In this document: positions 19,680 to 28,971 of the stretch, in pieces
How positions within the stretch are numbered: the first letter of the stretch is position 1
How the letters are laid out: each line of letters opens with the position of its first letter
Assembly: GCA_021432635.1 (NCBI GenBank)
Contig: MU270066.1
Span: forward strand, 186,001-250,000
DNA from: Thozetella sp. PMI_491
Lineage: Eukaryota > Ascomycota > Sordariomycetes > Chaetosphaeriales > Chaetosphaeriaceae
Length of the DNA: 64,000 bases
Direction: 5' to 3'
Made by a program: the position numbers and the translations under genes
The notes under the pieces: model-generated
The model's input: only the letters and a program-made list of their open reading frames with translations
Told to the model about the DNA's origin: nothing
Databases searched by the model: none

Positions 19680-21032
19680 CTACACTGGGTCGAGCAATTG
19701 CCCTCTCCTCCCTTGTTGCCCGTATGGCACATCTTCTTGAGATCTAATATTTACGCGCGTGGGCGGCGACTGCTTTCTAGCCTCATTCAGATCCTCCAGG
19801 AACCCATCCATTAGGATCTGGTCAGAGGAGTCCATAGGTTCCCGATCTCGTGATATTAGGCTCAGCTGGCCCTGGGCCAACACGAAAGTAATGGAATAGT
19901 CCATCTCGTCTACCAGTGGCTTGATGGATGCCTTCGCGCGACCGCTGAGTATCTCGTTGGCGAGCCGGGGCTCCGTGCAAGACGGCCGGCCGAACGCCAC
20001 ACCGTCAACACTCTGCAGAGCGTCGAGCATTGCCCCGACAGTCCGGATACCACCGGTGACATAGCTCTTTGTCTGCTCGAGTCTCGGCGTGATCTTCTCC
20101 GCAAATTCAACGAAAAAGGCCTCCCGCTTGACCGTGGTGTCTCTTTTTCGCCTCTTAGTCCACACCCCGTCGTCATAGGTGCCTCCGCTGAGCTCGACGA
20201 AGTCAAAGCGGTGCGCCTCGAGGACTGTGCAGAGTTCTCCGGCCTCCTCGGCAGTGAAGCCACGCTCCTGAAACTCGACACTGTTTATCTTGATCCCTAG
20301 AACGAAGGTAGGGCCTGTCGCTGCCCGGATCCCGTCCGCGATCTCCGTGATTATGCGAGCTCGGTTCTCTAGGGAGCCTCCATACTGATCGGTGCGGACG
20401 TTGGTCGCCTGGCTCAGGAACTGGGCGAGGAGATAACCGTGGGCGCCGTGCAGCTCGACGCCGTCGAAGCCGGCGGCCTCGAGATATGTAGCGCTGTGTA
20501 CGAAGGCTGACACGATGGCGCGGATCTCGCTTTGCGAAGCGGCATGCGGCTTATTCCATGCAATGCCGAAGTGTTGCTCCGCCATGGGGATGTCGGATGC
20601 CGAGACGGGATTGGGCTGTATCATGGCTGCTGTCTGGCGGCCGGGGTGGTTCAGCTGGCCCAGAAAGAGTGACCCGCCCTCCTTGCCCGCCGCCGCGAGG
20701 TCCTTGTATGCCTCGAACCTGGGGCCAGAAAACGGGGCGCCGATGGGCACGATGGCATTGCCTGGACCTTCAATATGGCTCGGGTCCACCAGTATATGCC
20801 CAGTGACCACGACGCCGAAGCCTCCATGGCTCCAGTGACGATACAAGGTGCTCATCTCCTTATTGGGCAGTCCCGAAGCGTCCGGGTCCCCGTGCACCCA
20901 CGTGCAAATCCTCTCTGACATGGCCGCCTTCATGAGCCTGTTCTTGGCCACGCGTCCTGAAAAGGGAAACGCCAACGGCTGGCGCAGTGGTGAGACATCG
21001 GCGTCTAAGTTTGTAGAGAAACGATCCGGCAT
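19680..21032 (-). CDS. NADH:flavin oxidoreductase (old yellow enzyme family, FMN)
   Basis: An intronless 450-aa TIM-barrel protein. Conserved elements in order are the N-terminal KNRLMKAAMSER, GQLNHPGRQT, DGVELHGAHGYLLAQFLS, NVRTDQYGGSLENRARI and the C-terminal VAFGRPSCTEP. The H-x2-H pair in ELHGAHGY is the substrate-binding pair of the YqjM-like/NADH-oxidase-like class, not the H-x2-N of classical yeast OYE. It should reduce activated C=C bonds with NAD(P)H using FMN, probably in the cytosol. The C-terminal 60 residues are charged and not conserved. It converges on the saponin-hydrolase-like gene, with only about 110 bp between stops. A TATA-like CTATATAG lies about 120 bp upstream. Confidence 0.9.
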   Translation of the reverse strand: MPDRFSTNLDADVSPLRQPLAFPFSGRVAKNRLMKAAMSERICTWVHGDPDASGLPNKEMSTLYRHWSHGGFGVVVTGHILVDPSHIEGPGNAIVPIGAPFSGPRFEAYKDLAAAGKEGGSLFLGQLNHPGRQTAAMIQPNPVSASDIPMAEQHFGIAWNKPHAASQSEIRAIVSAFVHSATYLEAAGFDGVELHGAHGYLLAQFLSQATNVRTDQYGGSLENRARIITEIADGIRAATGPTFVLGIKINSVEFQERGFTAEEAGELCTVLEAHRFDFVELSGGTYDDGVWTKRRKRDTTVKREAFFVEFAEKITPRLEQTKSYVTGGIRTVGAMLDALQSVDGVAFGRPSCTEPRLANEILSGRAKASIKPLVDEMDYSITFVLAQGQLSLISRDREPMDSSDQILMDGFLEDLNEARKQSPPTRVNIRSQEDVPYGQQGRRGQLLDPV

Positions 21033-21401
21033 GGTAGTATGGAGTCTTTAGCTAGATATTTGGAGGTTTATAGTTTTCGTTGGCGACAGACGGGAGTCGG
21101 TCACGATCTATGGTATTGCGAGGGCGGCAAAGGGACTTTGTTGAAGTTACGGGCACTATATAGGCCGTGCGAGGCACGGGTGAATACTCGGCAACGTGTT
21201 CGTGCCGTCGCCAGAAGTCCCCTTTATTCCGACGCTGCCCGTTATCACCCGGATATTGCAGATTATCGTACCTGCGCCAGTTAAGGCTGTGTTCGTTGTG
21301 GATAGAGGGGAGATGCGTGTTCAAGGTAACATTTACAGTTATATAAGGCTACAGATGGTTATTGGCATACTCCTAGCTGCCTTTTCTCTCCAATGAGTCC
21401 T
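21033..21401. other. Intergenic, promoter of the OYE gene
   Basis: A 369-bp spacer between the start of the reductase and the stop of the next minus-strand gene. A TATA-like box (minus-strand CTATATAG near 21155-21163) is the only site I can point to. Confidence 0.4.
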
Positions 21402-22877
21402 TTAGACGTCAGGTCGAGCGACACGGCGGCGGTTCCATCGACTTGCTCGAACCTCAGCAAAATCACGTCCGAATACTAGTCCAAGCTCTGGCTGGATTTC
21501 CTGGCACACGTGACACTCAACCACGATCGGGGGCGATCGCGGTCGCGGGTATGTGCCCTCGCTCCAGTGCAGCAGTACTTTACTCCTGCTAACCTCGTGT
21601 CTGTTATTGGCAAATTCCACATGGGCTCGCTCTTCGGGCTCCAACGGTTGGATAGACAGGCCAAAATCCTGGACGGTTGCGGTCGAGATAACATTTACAT
21701 CCAAACTGTTATCGATGGCGGCCACTGCTGGCCGCAAATCGCCAGAGGGTACGGTAATGAAGCCCCCAACCCTCTGAATGTAAGATGCCGACACGATGCG
21801 CAGATGTTGAGATGGCGCCCCCAAGCTGGACCCACTAGATGATGTGCTGGGTTCGTCTTGGAGAGTTGATGGCAACTGTTCTACTGAAGTTTGGGCAGGG
21901 TCGTCGGCGTCCTGCGGAGAGAGAGGCGGACTAGGATTCTCATGGGAAGATACGTTGGATCCTAAAGTTTCTGAAGACGGTGGCCTAGGCAACAGCGCAG
22001 GAAGACCTGGACCATGAGGGGGCGGATGGCGTGCCCTGCCATCGGATCGGCGAGAATGTCGAGATGAGCTAGCTCGACTCCGGGTCCCATGTGCTGGCTC
22101 GTGGCCTGGGACAGCTTCGCGTTTGCGAATATTGCGCGCAAGGTTTAAGAGCGGAATTTGAGTTCTCTCCTTGAGAGATGATTGAGAGGATGATCCAGTA
22201 TATCCTTCCCTTGAGGCCTCGACGTGAGCGATGACGATTCCCTCCTCGGACCGAATCACGCTCTTTAGGAGTCGACTGGCAGTCACCCTAGTTAGCCCTT
22301 CCTGTTCACAATACTTGAATGGGTAGATAGGAACCGTTGTATCCGAAACCCACATCTGCTTTCTCAACCATTTCCTCTCAGCTTCATCATCGGTTTCTTT
22401 TGCAGCTATGCTGCAGGCCTCCAGCTGGGCCGCGCCCATCAATATGGTCACACTGGCTTTGACGCTTTCCATTTCCTGAACTAGGTCTCCTATTATTGGT
22501 TTCTGGTGCATCCACTTCAGCACGGCCAATACCTTGTCGAATAGCCCATTACCCCTGGGGATGAGACTATCCCTAGTCTCGCGGAGGCCACTTTTGAGTT
22601 GGATAGATTTCTGGTTGAGGTCTCCGAATATATTGTGCTCCGAGATGTACGCAGTTACTTGAGAATCTCTGTGGCGTTTAAAGTGGGACTCCAACACCAG
22701 ATGCGCGAGTCCGATCTCGTGAGAGAAGCCCTTGACCTTCTTTGCAAATCTCAAAACCTCGTCGCCTATGAGCCCGGAGTCCCCAGCAATTTGGATGATG
22801 CGCGTGGCGAACTTGACGCCATACTGAGAGAGCTGGAATAGAGCAACCGCGGACGCAATCAGAGACACGGGGTCCAT
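21402..22877 (-). CDS. HeLo-like N-terminal domain protein with retropepsin-like C-terminal fold
   Basis: An intronless 491-aa protein. The N-terminus MDPVSLIASAVALFQLSQYG followed by a helical region (to about residue 150) fits the fungal N-terminal domain of STAND/NLR proteins (HeLo-like or NACHT-N type). A long low-complexity Ser/Pro/Arg linker (about 230-350) follows. The last about 130 residues contain AAIDNSLDVNVISTATVQDF, which aligns in pattern with retropepsin-like aspartyl proteases (IDTGADVNLIS). The catalytic Asp-Thr-Gly is replaced by Asp-Asn-Ser, so it may be a non-catalytic binding domain. No NACHT, ankyrin or TPR region is attached. Role unknown. A signalling or allorecognition function is only suggested by the N-terminal domain. 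Confidence 0.65.
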   Translation of the reverse strand: MDPVSLIASAVALFQLSQYGVKFATRIIQIAGDSGLIGDEVLRFAKKVKGFSHEIGLAHLVLESHFKRHRDSQVTAYISEHNIFGDLNQKSIQLKSGLRETRDSLIPRGNGLFDKVLAVLKWMHQKPIIGDLVQEMESVKASVTILMGAAQLEACSIAAKETDDEAERKWLRKQMWVSDTTVPIYPFKYCEQEGLTRVTASRLLKSVIRSEEGIVIAHVEASREGYTGSSSQSSLKERTQIPLLNLARNIRKREAVPGHEPAHGTRSRASSSRHSRRSDGRARHPPPHGPGLPALLPRPPSSETLGSNVSSHENPSPPLSPQDADDPAQTSVEQLPSTLQDEPSTSSSGSSLGAPSQHLRIVSASYIQRVGGFITVPSGDLRPAVAAIDNSLDVNVISTATVQDFGLSIQPLEPEERAHVEFANNRHEVSRSKVLLHWSEGTYPRPRSPPIVVECHVCQEIQPELGLVFGRDFAEVRASRWNRRRVARPDV

Positions 22878-24682
22878 TTAGGATCGAGTTGAAAAGAAAT
22901 ACACACGATCTGCATTTCTTTATCAGTCGGGTTTGGGGGAAAGCTCTCCCAGTATATCCTCCACGAAGTCGGCATTGTGGTCTGATATGGGGGCCGTGTA
23001 GAGGCGACGTCCTGACCAGTTGAGACAGCAGCCGCCATAGCCTACTGGGAAGACAGGCTGTACGGGCTTTGCTCAGTGCCTTGTTGCCTGCTGGAGATTT
23101 GGCGGCTTCTGCATGTCGACGCGATGCATGCTGGTCTCTCCGCACAGCGACAAGGTGGGACAGACAGACGTGGCATGCCTTGATTCCGCCGACAGCAGAG
23201 GGGCAGCCTAATCCATCAGACTCGAACATCGGCGCATGCATTAGAGAGTGCAATTGATGTATCTGCTTCGGTCCATGGCAGGCCTGCACCAATGATTCTA
23301 GTGCTCTAGACCGAGACGCCATTATCTCGAGTCGCGAGGCTCTAGTGTCCCGCGATTGGCCTTGAGCCTGTCCAATGCCCAAACTCGGTATTTCCTGCTG
23401 TGCGATTCAAATTCGATCGGTACTGCATCCCATACGACGGCTTCTTGATCGAGTGATGGCGCTGCGCCGGGCACTGCTACCCTGGTGCAGGTAAAAACGA
23501 ACTCGGTGGAAGCCCACAGTAGCCTCGAGAAGCTCGGCTCCACGGGGAACTACGCGGATTCAGACTCTACATAGCCTGGATCACAAGGGCCCATCAAGCA
23601 GAGAGCTTCCACGATAGGCTCTTGTGTAGTCATGAAGCGATTTTGTGTATCCAGCGAAGCGAACTATGCCGGTCGTGCTATGGCGGGGAAGGACGCCATG
23701 GAAAGCACGCGCAGCGGGCCTCTTACTTTTCATTCTATCACCTTACCTTGACAATATCGGTATCCCAAGCAGCTACCTTACTTAGGAACAGCAAGGCTCT
23801 CTAAGTAGGTAGCTTGTATAAATAAATCCTAAGCCGATTTAGGGTCTCAGTGCCTTGATCGTGAGGCTGTGGGTCTGAGTCAAGACATGGCTCTTCCCCC
23901 GCTCCACAAGCGAACTCGGGGTGCGCCGAGCTATAATCCGGGGTAATGCGGGCAACGCGAGGTGCCATAACCGCATCCCGTAAGGCTACGTTTTAGTATG
24001 ATGTCCAATTGGGACGAGGGGGCCTCAAGAAGGAAAAGTTAGACAGGCTAGGCCCTCACGTCATACGATCCCTGTTGCGGCCGCTGCTGAATCATGAGAT
24101 CGCTCTTCGCAATCGCATGCGGCGCCCGCGGTCGCCGCCAATATCGGATGGTCGGGTCGACTGATGGAGTGGGGACCGAGGCAAGTCTTGGCGCTAAGCT
24201 CCATTTCCAATGGTGCATCCGGCATGGGGAAGCTAGCTGCACTACCAGAGCCTAGCCCGCACTGGCTTGAAACCCGTTAATAGCAGTATCACAAGCGCCT
24301 TCACGTGGTACCGTCGCCCGTCGCGACACAGTTCCCTCTGTCACGTTTTGCCGACCGAGGAATACTACGCCAGGCAGGTACCCTATCTTACCCTGCCAAG
24401 CCCGCCAATTGCACCTTCCTCACAGCTGAAGGTAGGACACCCGCCGCGCCACATCTGCACTCTTTAGTCAACCACCAGAGCCCGCAGGACCGCGCGGCTC
24501 GTTGATCAGGAGGGTGAAAAAGTGACGATCATCCGTACCTGCAGCCTAGGCCGTTGCTCTCCCGTGTCTTGGACGATCACCGAGCTTTAAACGGCTCAAC
24601 CGCCCCCGGCTCGTGGCCAAGGTCTCCGCGCTTCCGCTCCACAGACAGTGTAGAAGACAGGAAACACAAGGCCACCGGAGAT
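22878..24682. other. Intergenic spacer (1.8 kb) with unresolved open frames
   Basis: Two overlapping minus-strand open frames (about 23543-23322 and 23382-22940) have protein-like composition. One includes FESHSRKYRVWALDRL and the other GGIKACHVCLSHLVAVRRD. Neither has a good ATG start, a splice pattern or a family I recognise. They may be relics. The remainder up to the flavoprotein start shows nothing specific. Confidence 0.35.
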
Positions 24683-26446
24683 ATGGAGTCCCGGAAGCCC
24701 GTCATCATCATCGGCCACGGCCTGGCCGGCCTGGTTGCCGCCTACGAGCTCTCGCTGCGCGATGTTCCCACCCTCATCCTAGATCAAGAGAACGCCAACA
24801 ACATCGGCGGCCAGGCATTTTGGTCGCTCGGTGGGCTCTTCATGGTCAACAGTGCCAACCAGCGGCGCATGGGCATCAAGGACTCGCGCGAGCTGGCCAT
24901 GGCGGACTGGTTCAACAGCGCCCAGTTCGACCGCGAGAAGGAGGACTTCTGGCCGCGCCAGTGGGCCGAGGCATTCGTCAACTTCGCTACGGATGAGTTT
25001 GAGAGCTACGTAAAGGGCCTCGGGATGGGCATCTTCAACGTCGGCTGGGCTGAGCGCGGCGCCGGCCGCGCCGACGGTCATGGCAACTCGCTGCCCCGCT
25101 TCCACATGACCTGGGGCACCGGCCCCGAGGTCGTGCGAATCTTCGCCGAGCCGGTGCAAAAGGCCGCCAAGAAGGGGCTCGTCGAGTTCAAGCACCGCCA
25201 CCAGGTTGACAAGCTGATCGTCGACGACAAGACGGGTAGGGCCGTCGGCGTCAAGGGAACCATCCTGGAAGAGGACGACGCCCCGCGCGGCGTCAAGTCC
25301 AACCGGGTCCCGGTCGGCTCGTTCGAGATCCAGGGGTCAGCCGTCCTGATCGCATCTGGCGGCATCGGCGGCGACCCTGAGCTCGTCAAGAAGAGCTGGC
25401 CCGTAGACCGACTCGGCCCCAAGGTGCCGGAGCACTTCGTCCTCGGCGTACCCGCCCACGTCGATGGCCGCATGGTGGCCATCTCGGAGGAAGCTGGTGC
25501 CAGCACCATCAACAAGGACCGCATGTGGCACTACACGGAAGGGCTCAAGAACTGGAACCCTGTTTGGGAAAATCACGGCATCCGCGTGCTGCCGGCGCCC
25601 TCGTCGCTCTGGCTAGACGCCACCGGCAAGCGGCTGCCGCCGTTCCTGTACCCCGGCACTGACACGCTCGCTACACTCAAGTACATCTGCAGCACCGGAT
25701 ATGATTACACATGGTTCATCACCGACCGCTCCATCGTCGCTAAGGAGTTCGCTCTGTCAGGATCCGAGCAGAACGCCGACATTACGGAAAAGAGCATCTG
25801 GGGCGTGCTCACCCAGCGCGTGTTCGGCACCAAGGGAACCATCCCGGTGCAGAACTTCATGAAGTACGGCGAGGACTTCGTCGTCCGGGACAACCTGGAC
25901 GATCTCATCGAGGGCATGAACGAGCTCGCCCGCATGTCGGGCCGCGGACCGGAGTTGGACCCTGCTGAGGTCCGCAAGCAGGTCGAGCTCCGCGACAGCC
26001 AATTCATGAACACGTACTCCAAGGACGCCCAAGCTATGCTCATTCACAATGCCCGGACTTACTGGTCCGACAAGCAGACGCGTGTTGCGCCTCCGCACCG
26101 CCTGATGGACACGAAGCAGCACGGCCCGCTTGTCGCGGTGCGCATGAACCTGCTCACGCGCAAGACGCTCGGCGGTGTTGAGACCAACCTGCAGAGCAAC
26201 GTCATCCGGCCTGACGGCCAGCCGTTCCCCGGACTGTACGCGGCAGGCGAGATTGCCGGCTTCGGCGGCGGCGGCGTGCACGGCTACAACGCGCTTGAAG
26301 GTATGTGCAACATTGTTCCCCGTCTCCTGAGCTGCTGCTAACAAAGTGAAACAGGGACGTTCCTTGGAGGATGCATATTCTCGGGGCGGGCAGCTGGTCG
26401 TGCCATGGCAGAAGAAGTCATTGGCTCGAGGAGCTCGAAACTATGA
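24683..26446 (+). CDS. FAD-dependent dehydrogenase (fumarate reductase/ketosteroid-dehydrogenase-like) with peroxisomal SKL tail
   Basis: Exons 24683-26300 and 26355-26446 give 569 aa. The dinucleotide-binding motif VIIIGHGLAGLVAAYELS (about 7-24) ends in an acidic residue (LDQE). QAFWSLGGLFMVNS and the C-terminal PFPGLYAAGEIAGFGGGGVH are typical of the FAD-binding-2 family of putative FAD dehydrogenases. Such enzymes introduce or reduce C=C bonds in steroid-like or organic-acid substrates. The 54-nt intron splits the GALEG|GTFLGG region. Only the spliced form ends in SRSSKL, a canonical PTS1 signal, predicting import into peroxisomes. Reading through the intron would end early without it. 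The ATG at 24683 directly precedes the Rossmann fold. An in-frame opening upstream adds 43 unconserved residues. Confidence 0.88.
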
Positions 26447-27817
26447 GGTCATGAACGGCGGGAGTAACGCGGCGCCATCGGTCGGAGGCGACCCAGAGGT
26501 GCTGCAAATGTAGGACGGTGTTGTAACAAGCGAGCGAGCTTTAGGATGGCATATAAGCACCTTTGTTATGATCGTCGTGACTTATGAGTGTACATAGTAC
26601 AATACATAAGGCCAGCCCATTTATGGCCTCCGGGGACGTACGTAGACCCTAATTGGACGCACGTGCCGATTCTAATGACCTTTTGTGCCTCGATTCCTTT
26701 CTCGGCAGTTTTCAATGCATCCTATTCGTCGTATTATTGTCTGAGAAATCGGGGTTGTGAGCTCTCTTTCTTTTTAAACATGTGGAGCTAGTGCTTCGCC
26801 GGCTACTTTGGCTCTATGGCTGTCTACTCGTGGAAGAGGGTATCTAGAGCGATCATCCCATTTCAATATTTACTTGCACTTTTTGCCGCTTTTAACGCCA
26901 AAGGAAGTATTCTGCCCCTTGTGCTCTCAGGCTGGCCATCACATCCTTGCGCTTGATATCGTGTTGGAACAAGGCACAGCTCGCAGTCCCAGGAGTCGGC
27001 AAACGCCCAATGAGAAGTACGGGATATATAGACTGCTTTGCCATAATTAAGTAAGAAATAAATTAGCTGACGATGGTACACTCTGTTACCGCTCCCTTTA
27101 TTTCCTCCTTATTCACCGCCACAGTGTTGGTGGAGGCAACTCTCGCCACCATTGCCCTAGAGAAGCAGACAGAAACCTTGGACGGGTAGTCTCCCTCCGA
27201 TCTTGTAAGCATGAATGCACGGGGCATCCAAATATAGCGGGTTAGTAATCACACAATCTGGGGATTTCTTCTTTCAGCGTGGAGAGTACGGGAGAGAACC
27301 TGGTTTTGTGGCGGCCCACTGTATCTCGTAGTTGTTCTAGTCTTGCCCAAGCCAAACTCTCGGTCAAACTCCAGAGCAGCTGTGGTCGTTAGAGCATCCA
27401 CCCGTCCCGTTTTTACCACCACAAGTACCGTATGCAGGCTCCGTGCTGTGCAGGCAGCTACAGCTTAGAAGGAGAGAGATAGAGTAGTACGAAAGTTGTG
27501 TCCGTTGCCGAACTAGACCCGTGACAGGCGAGTTTACGCCGCAGGGCAGCTCTAGCACTGGCTATTATGTCATCTGAGAAGATTGTCAGATATAGGCCTT
27601 GACTTATGGCTAGAGCTAGATATAGAGCTGGTGTGATCAAGGGAATATAGGTTCTGATTTCTTGGCTGGACCCCTCGTGTGCTGCCCGCTGTAAGGTGGC
27701 GACTAATAATTGGTTGCGGGGCTGGTTCCGCCGGCTCTCAGGCCCTTCGGCTATGGGGGAGAGGGGGAATGGCGGACGTCTCAATGGCTCGATCGGGCCC
27801 GATCTGCACTAGATCCC
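26447..27817. other. Intergenic spacer (1.4 kb)
   Basis: I see no supported gene. A minus-strand open frame at 27784-27458 is in the position of a possible further exon of the small zinc-cluster gene, but it shows no conserved TF sequence and no clear splice partner. Confidence 0.4.
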
Positions 27818-28458
27818 CTAGGTGGCCGAGCCCTCGGGCATGCCGCCTCCATCTTCCCCGCCCGTTGAGAGCAAAGCCAGCGCGACCGTCACGCGGTCTA
27901 GGGCTTCGTCCAGACTCTCAGCGCTCCGGATAGACTCGACGATTTGCGCGGCCTCCTCGGCGGTGCTAGTGCGCAACAGCTCTAGCACTGCCCGCAGGTC
28001 CGAGTTTGCCGTCGAGAGCCGCTTCATCAGCTCGGTCTTGGGCGTCTCAAATTGGCAGTCAGAGCCCGCTGCGGCGCAGGCCGCACAGGTAGGTCTTGCA
28101 CCGTCGCACTTTGGAGACCAGTGGCGCGTCAGCGGGCAAGCGTAGTGCGCTGCCGCAGCAGGAGGATGGACACCTCCGGGACGAACCGCACCTTGGACTT
28201 GCGTCTCCTGCAGCCTTGCAGCGGGTTAGTCGCAATCCGCACGCGGGAGACGCGAGACACGAAAACAACAGGCGCTAGCTTGCCCGGGAGTAAGGGCAGA
28301 TTATAGGCAGACGTACTATTACAAGCTGAGGCAATTTTGGAGCGTCGGGGCCTGGCTCCCGGCGGTACCGAGTCGCCTAGCCCCTCATCCTGCCTTTCCG
28401 GCAGGGTTTGCTGCGAAGGCTTGGGCAATAACGGTGGGAGCCTGTTCTGACTTGCCAT
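27818..28458 (-). CDS. Small Zn2Cys6 DNA-binding protein (151 aa) with a 23-nt internal exon
   Basis: Exons 28458-28317, 28214-28192 and 28108-27818 join in frame. The middle exon of 23 nt encodes SCRRRKSK and is essential. With it the cluster is perfect: Cys46, 49, 56, 63, 66 and 73 (CX2CX6CX6CX2CX6C). The flanking sites are GTACGT...CTAACC...AAG and GTGCGG...AAG. After the cluster comes a leucine-rich helical segment (TELMKRLSTANSDLRAVLEL) that may dimerise, then an acidic glycine-rich tail and a stop. No middle homology domain follows, so this is either a minimal regulator or a truncated one. The open frame and intact splice sites argue that it is expressed. Confidence 0.72.
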
Positions 28459-28971
28459 CGCAGTCAGTTGTAGCCATCGCTAGCTAAGCTAATGCTCGAT
28501 GAGAGGGAGATGACGGGACGTTAGAGCGGAGTTTTGCCCCGTGAACCTCCGAGACCTAGCCAATTGGAAGCGAGTATCCGTAATCAAGCCATGATGGTCT
28601 CATCAGGGACTGTGATACCGGCCGGCATCGGTGCTAACCAATGGACAGCGGTTGGGTCATGCAAAACCAAAGTCAAATCTTATTTGTCCTTTAAACATTT
28701 ATGAGAAATCCTGACGCTGAAATGATAAACAATTAGGGGCCGGACCCTAACCCTTCCCCACCATGGATATGCACCCCCAGCGGACCTCGGCTTCTTAGGC
28801 GTCCACGTTGGTGAGCAACCCACCGGAGAAGTTGTGAGATAGTCGGTATAACTAGTGCATTTTGTAGCTAGGTATGCCTCAGCTAGGTATGTAGAAGGAA
28901 ACTTTACAAAATATTGACTTCAAAGCTTGCTACAAGTAGTATCCTAGCAGGAAAGGACTAGAGAGGCTAGT
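28459..28971. other. Intergenic (513 bp)
   Basis: Spacer between the small zinc-cluster start and the catalase stop. It should contain the zinc-cluster promoter. No specific motif or gene was seen. Confidence 0.4.

Noticed and set aside
22678-23382. A 234-residue minus-strand frame overlapping the start of the HeLo-like gene
   Set aside because: It overlaps the conserved N-terminus of that gene in another frame, has low-information composition, and no family is recognisable.
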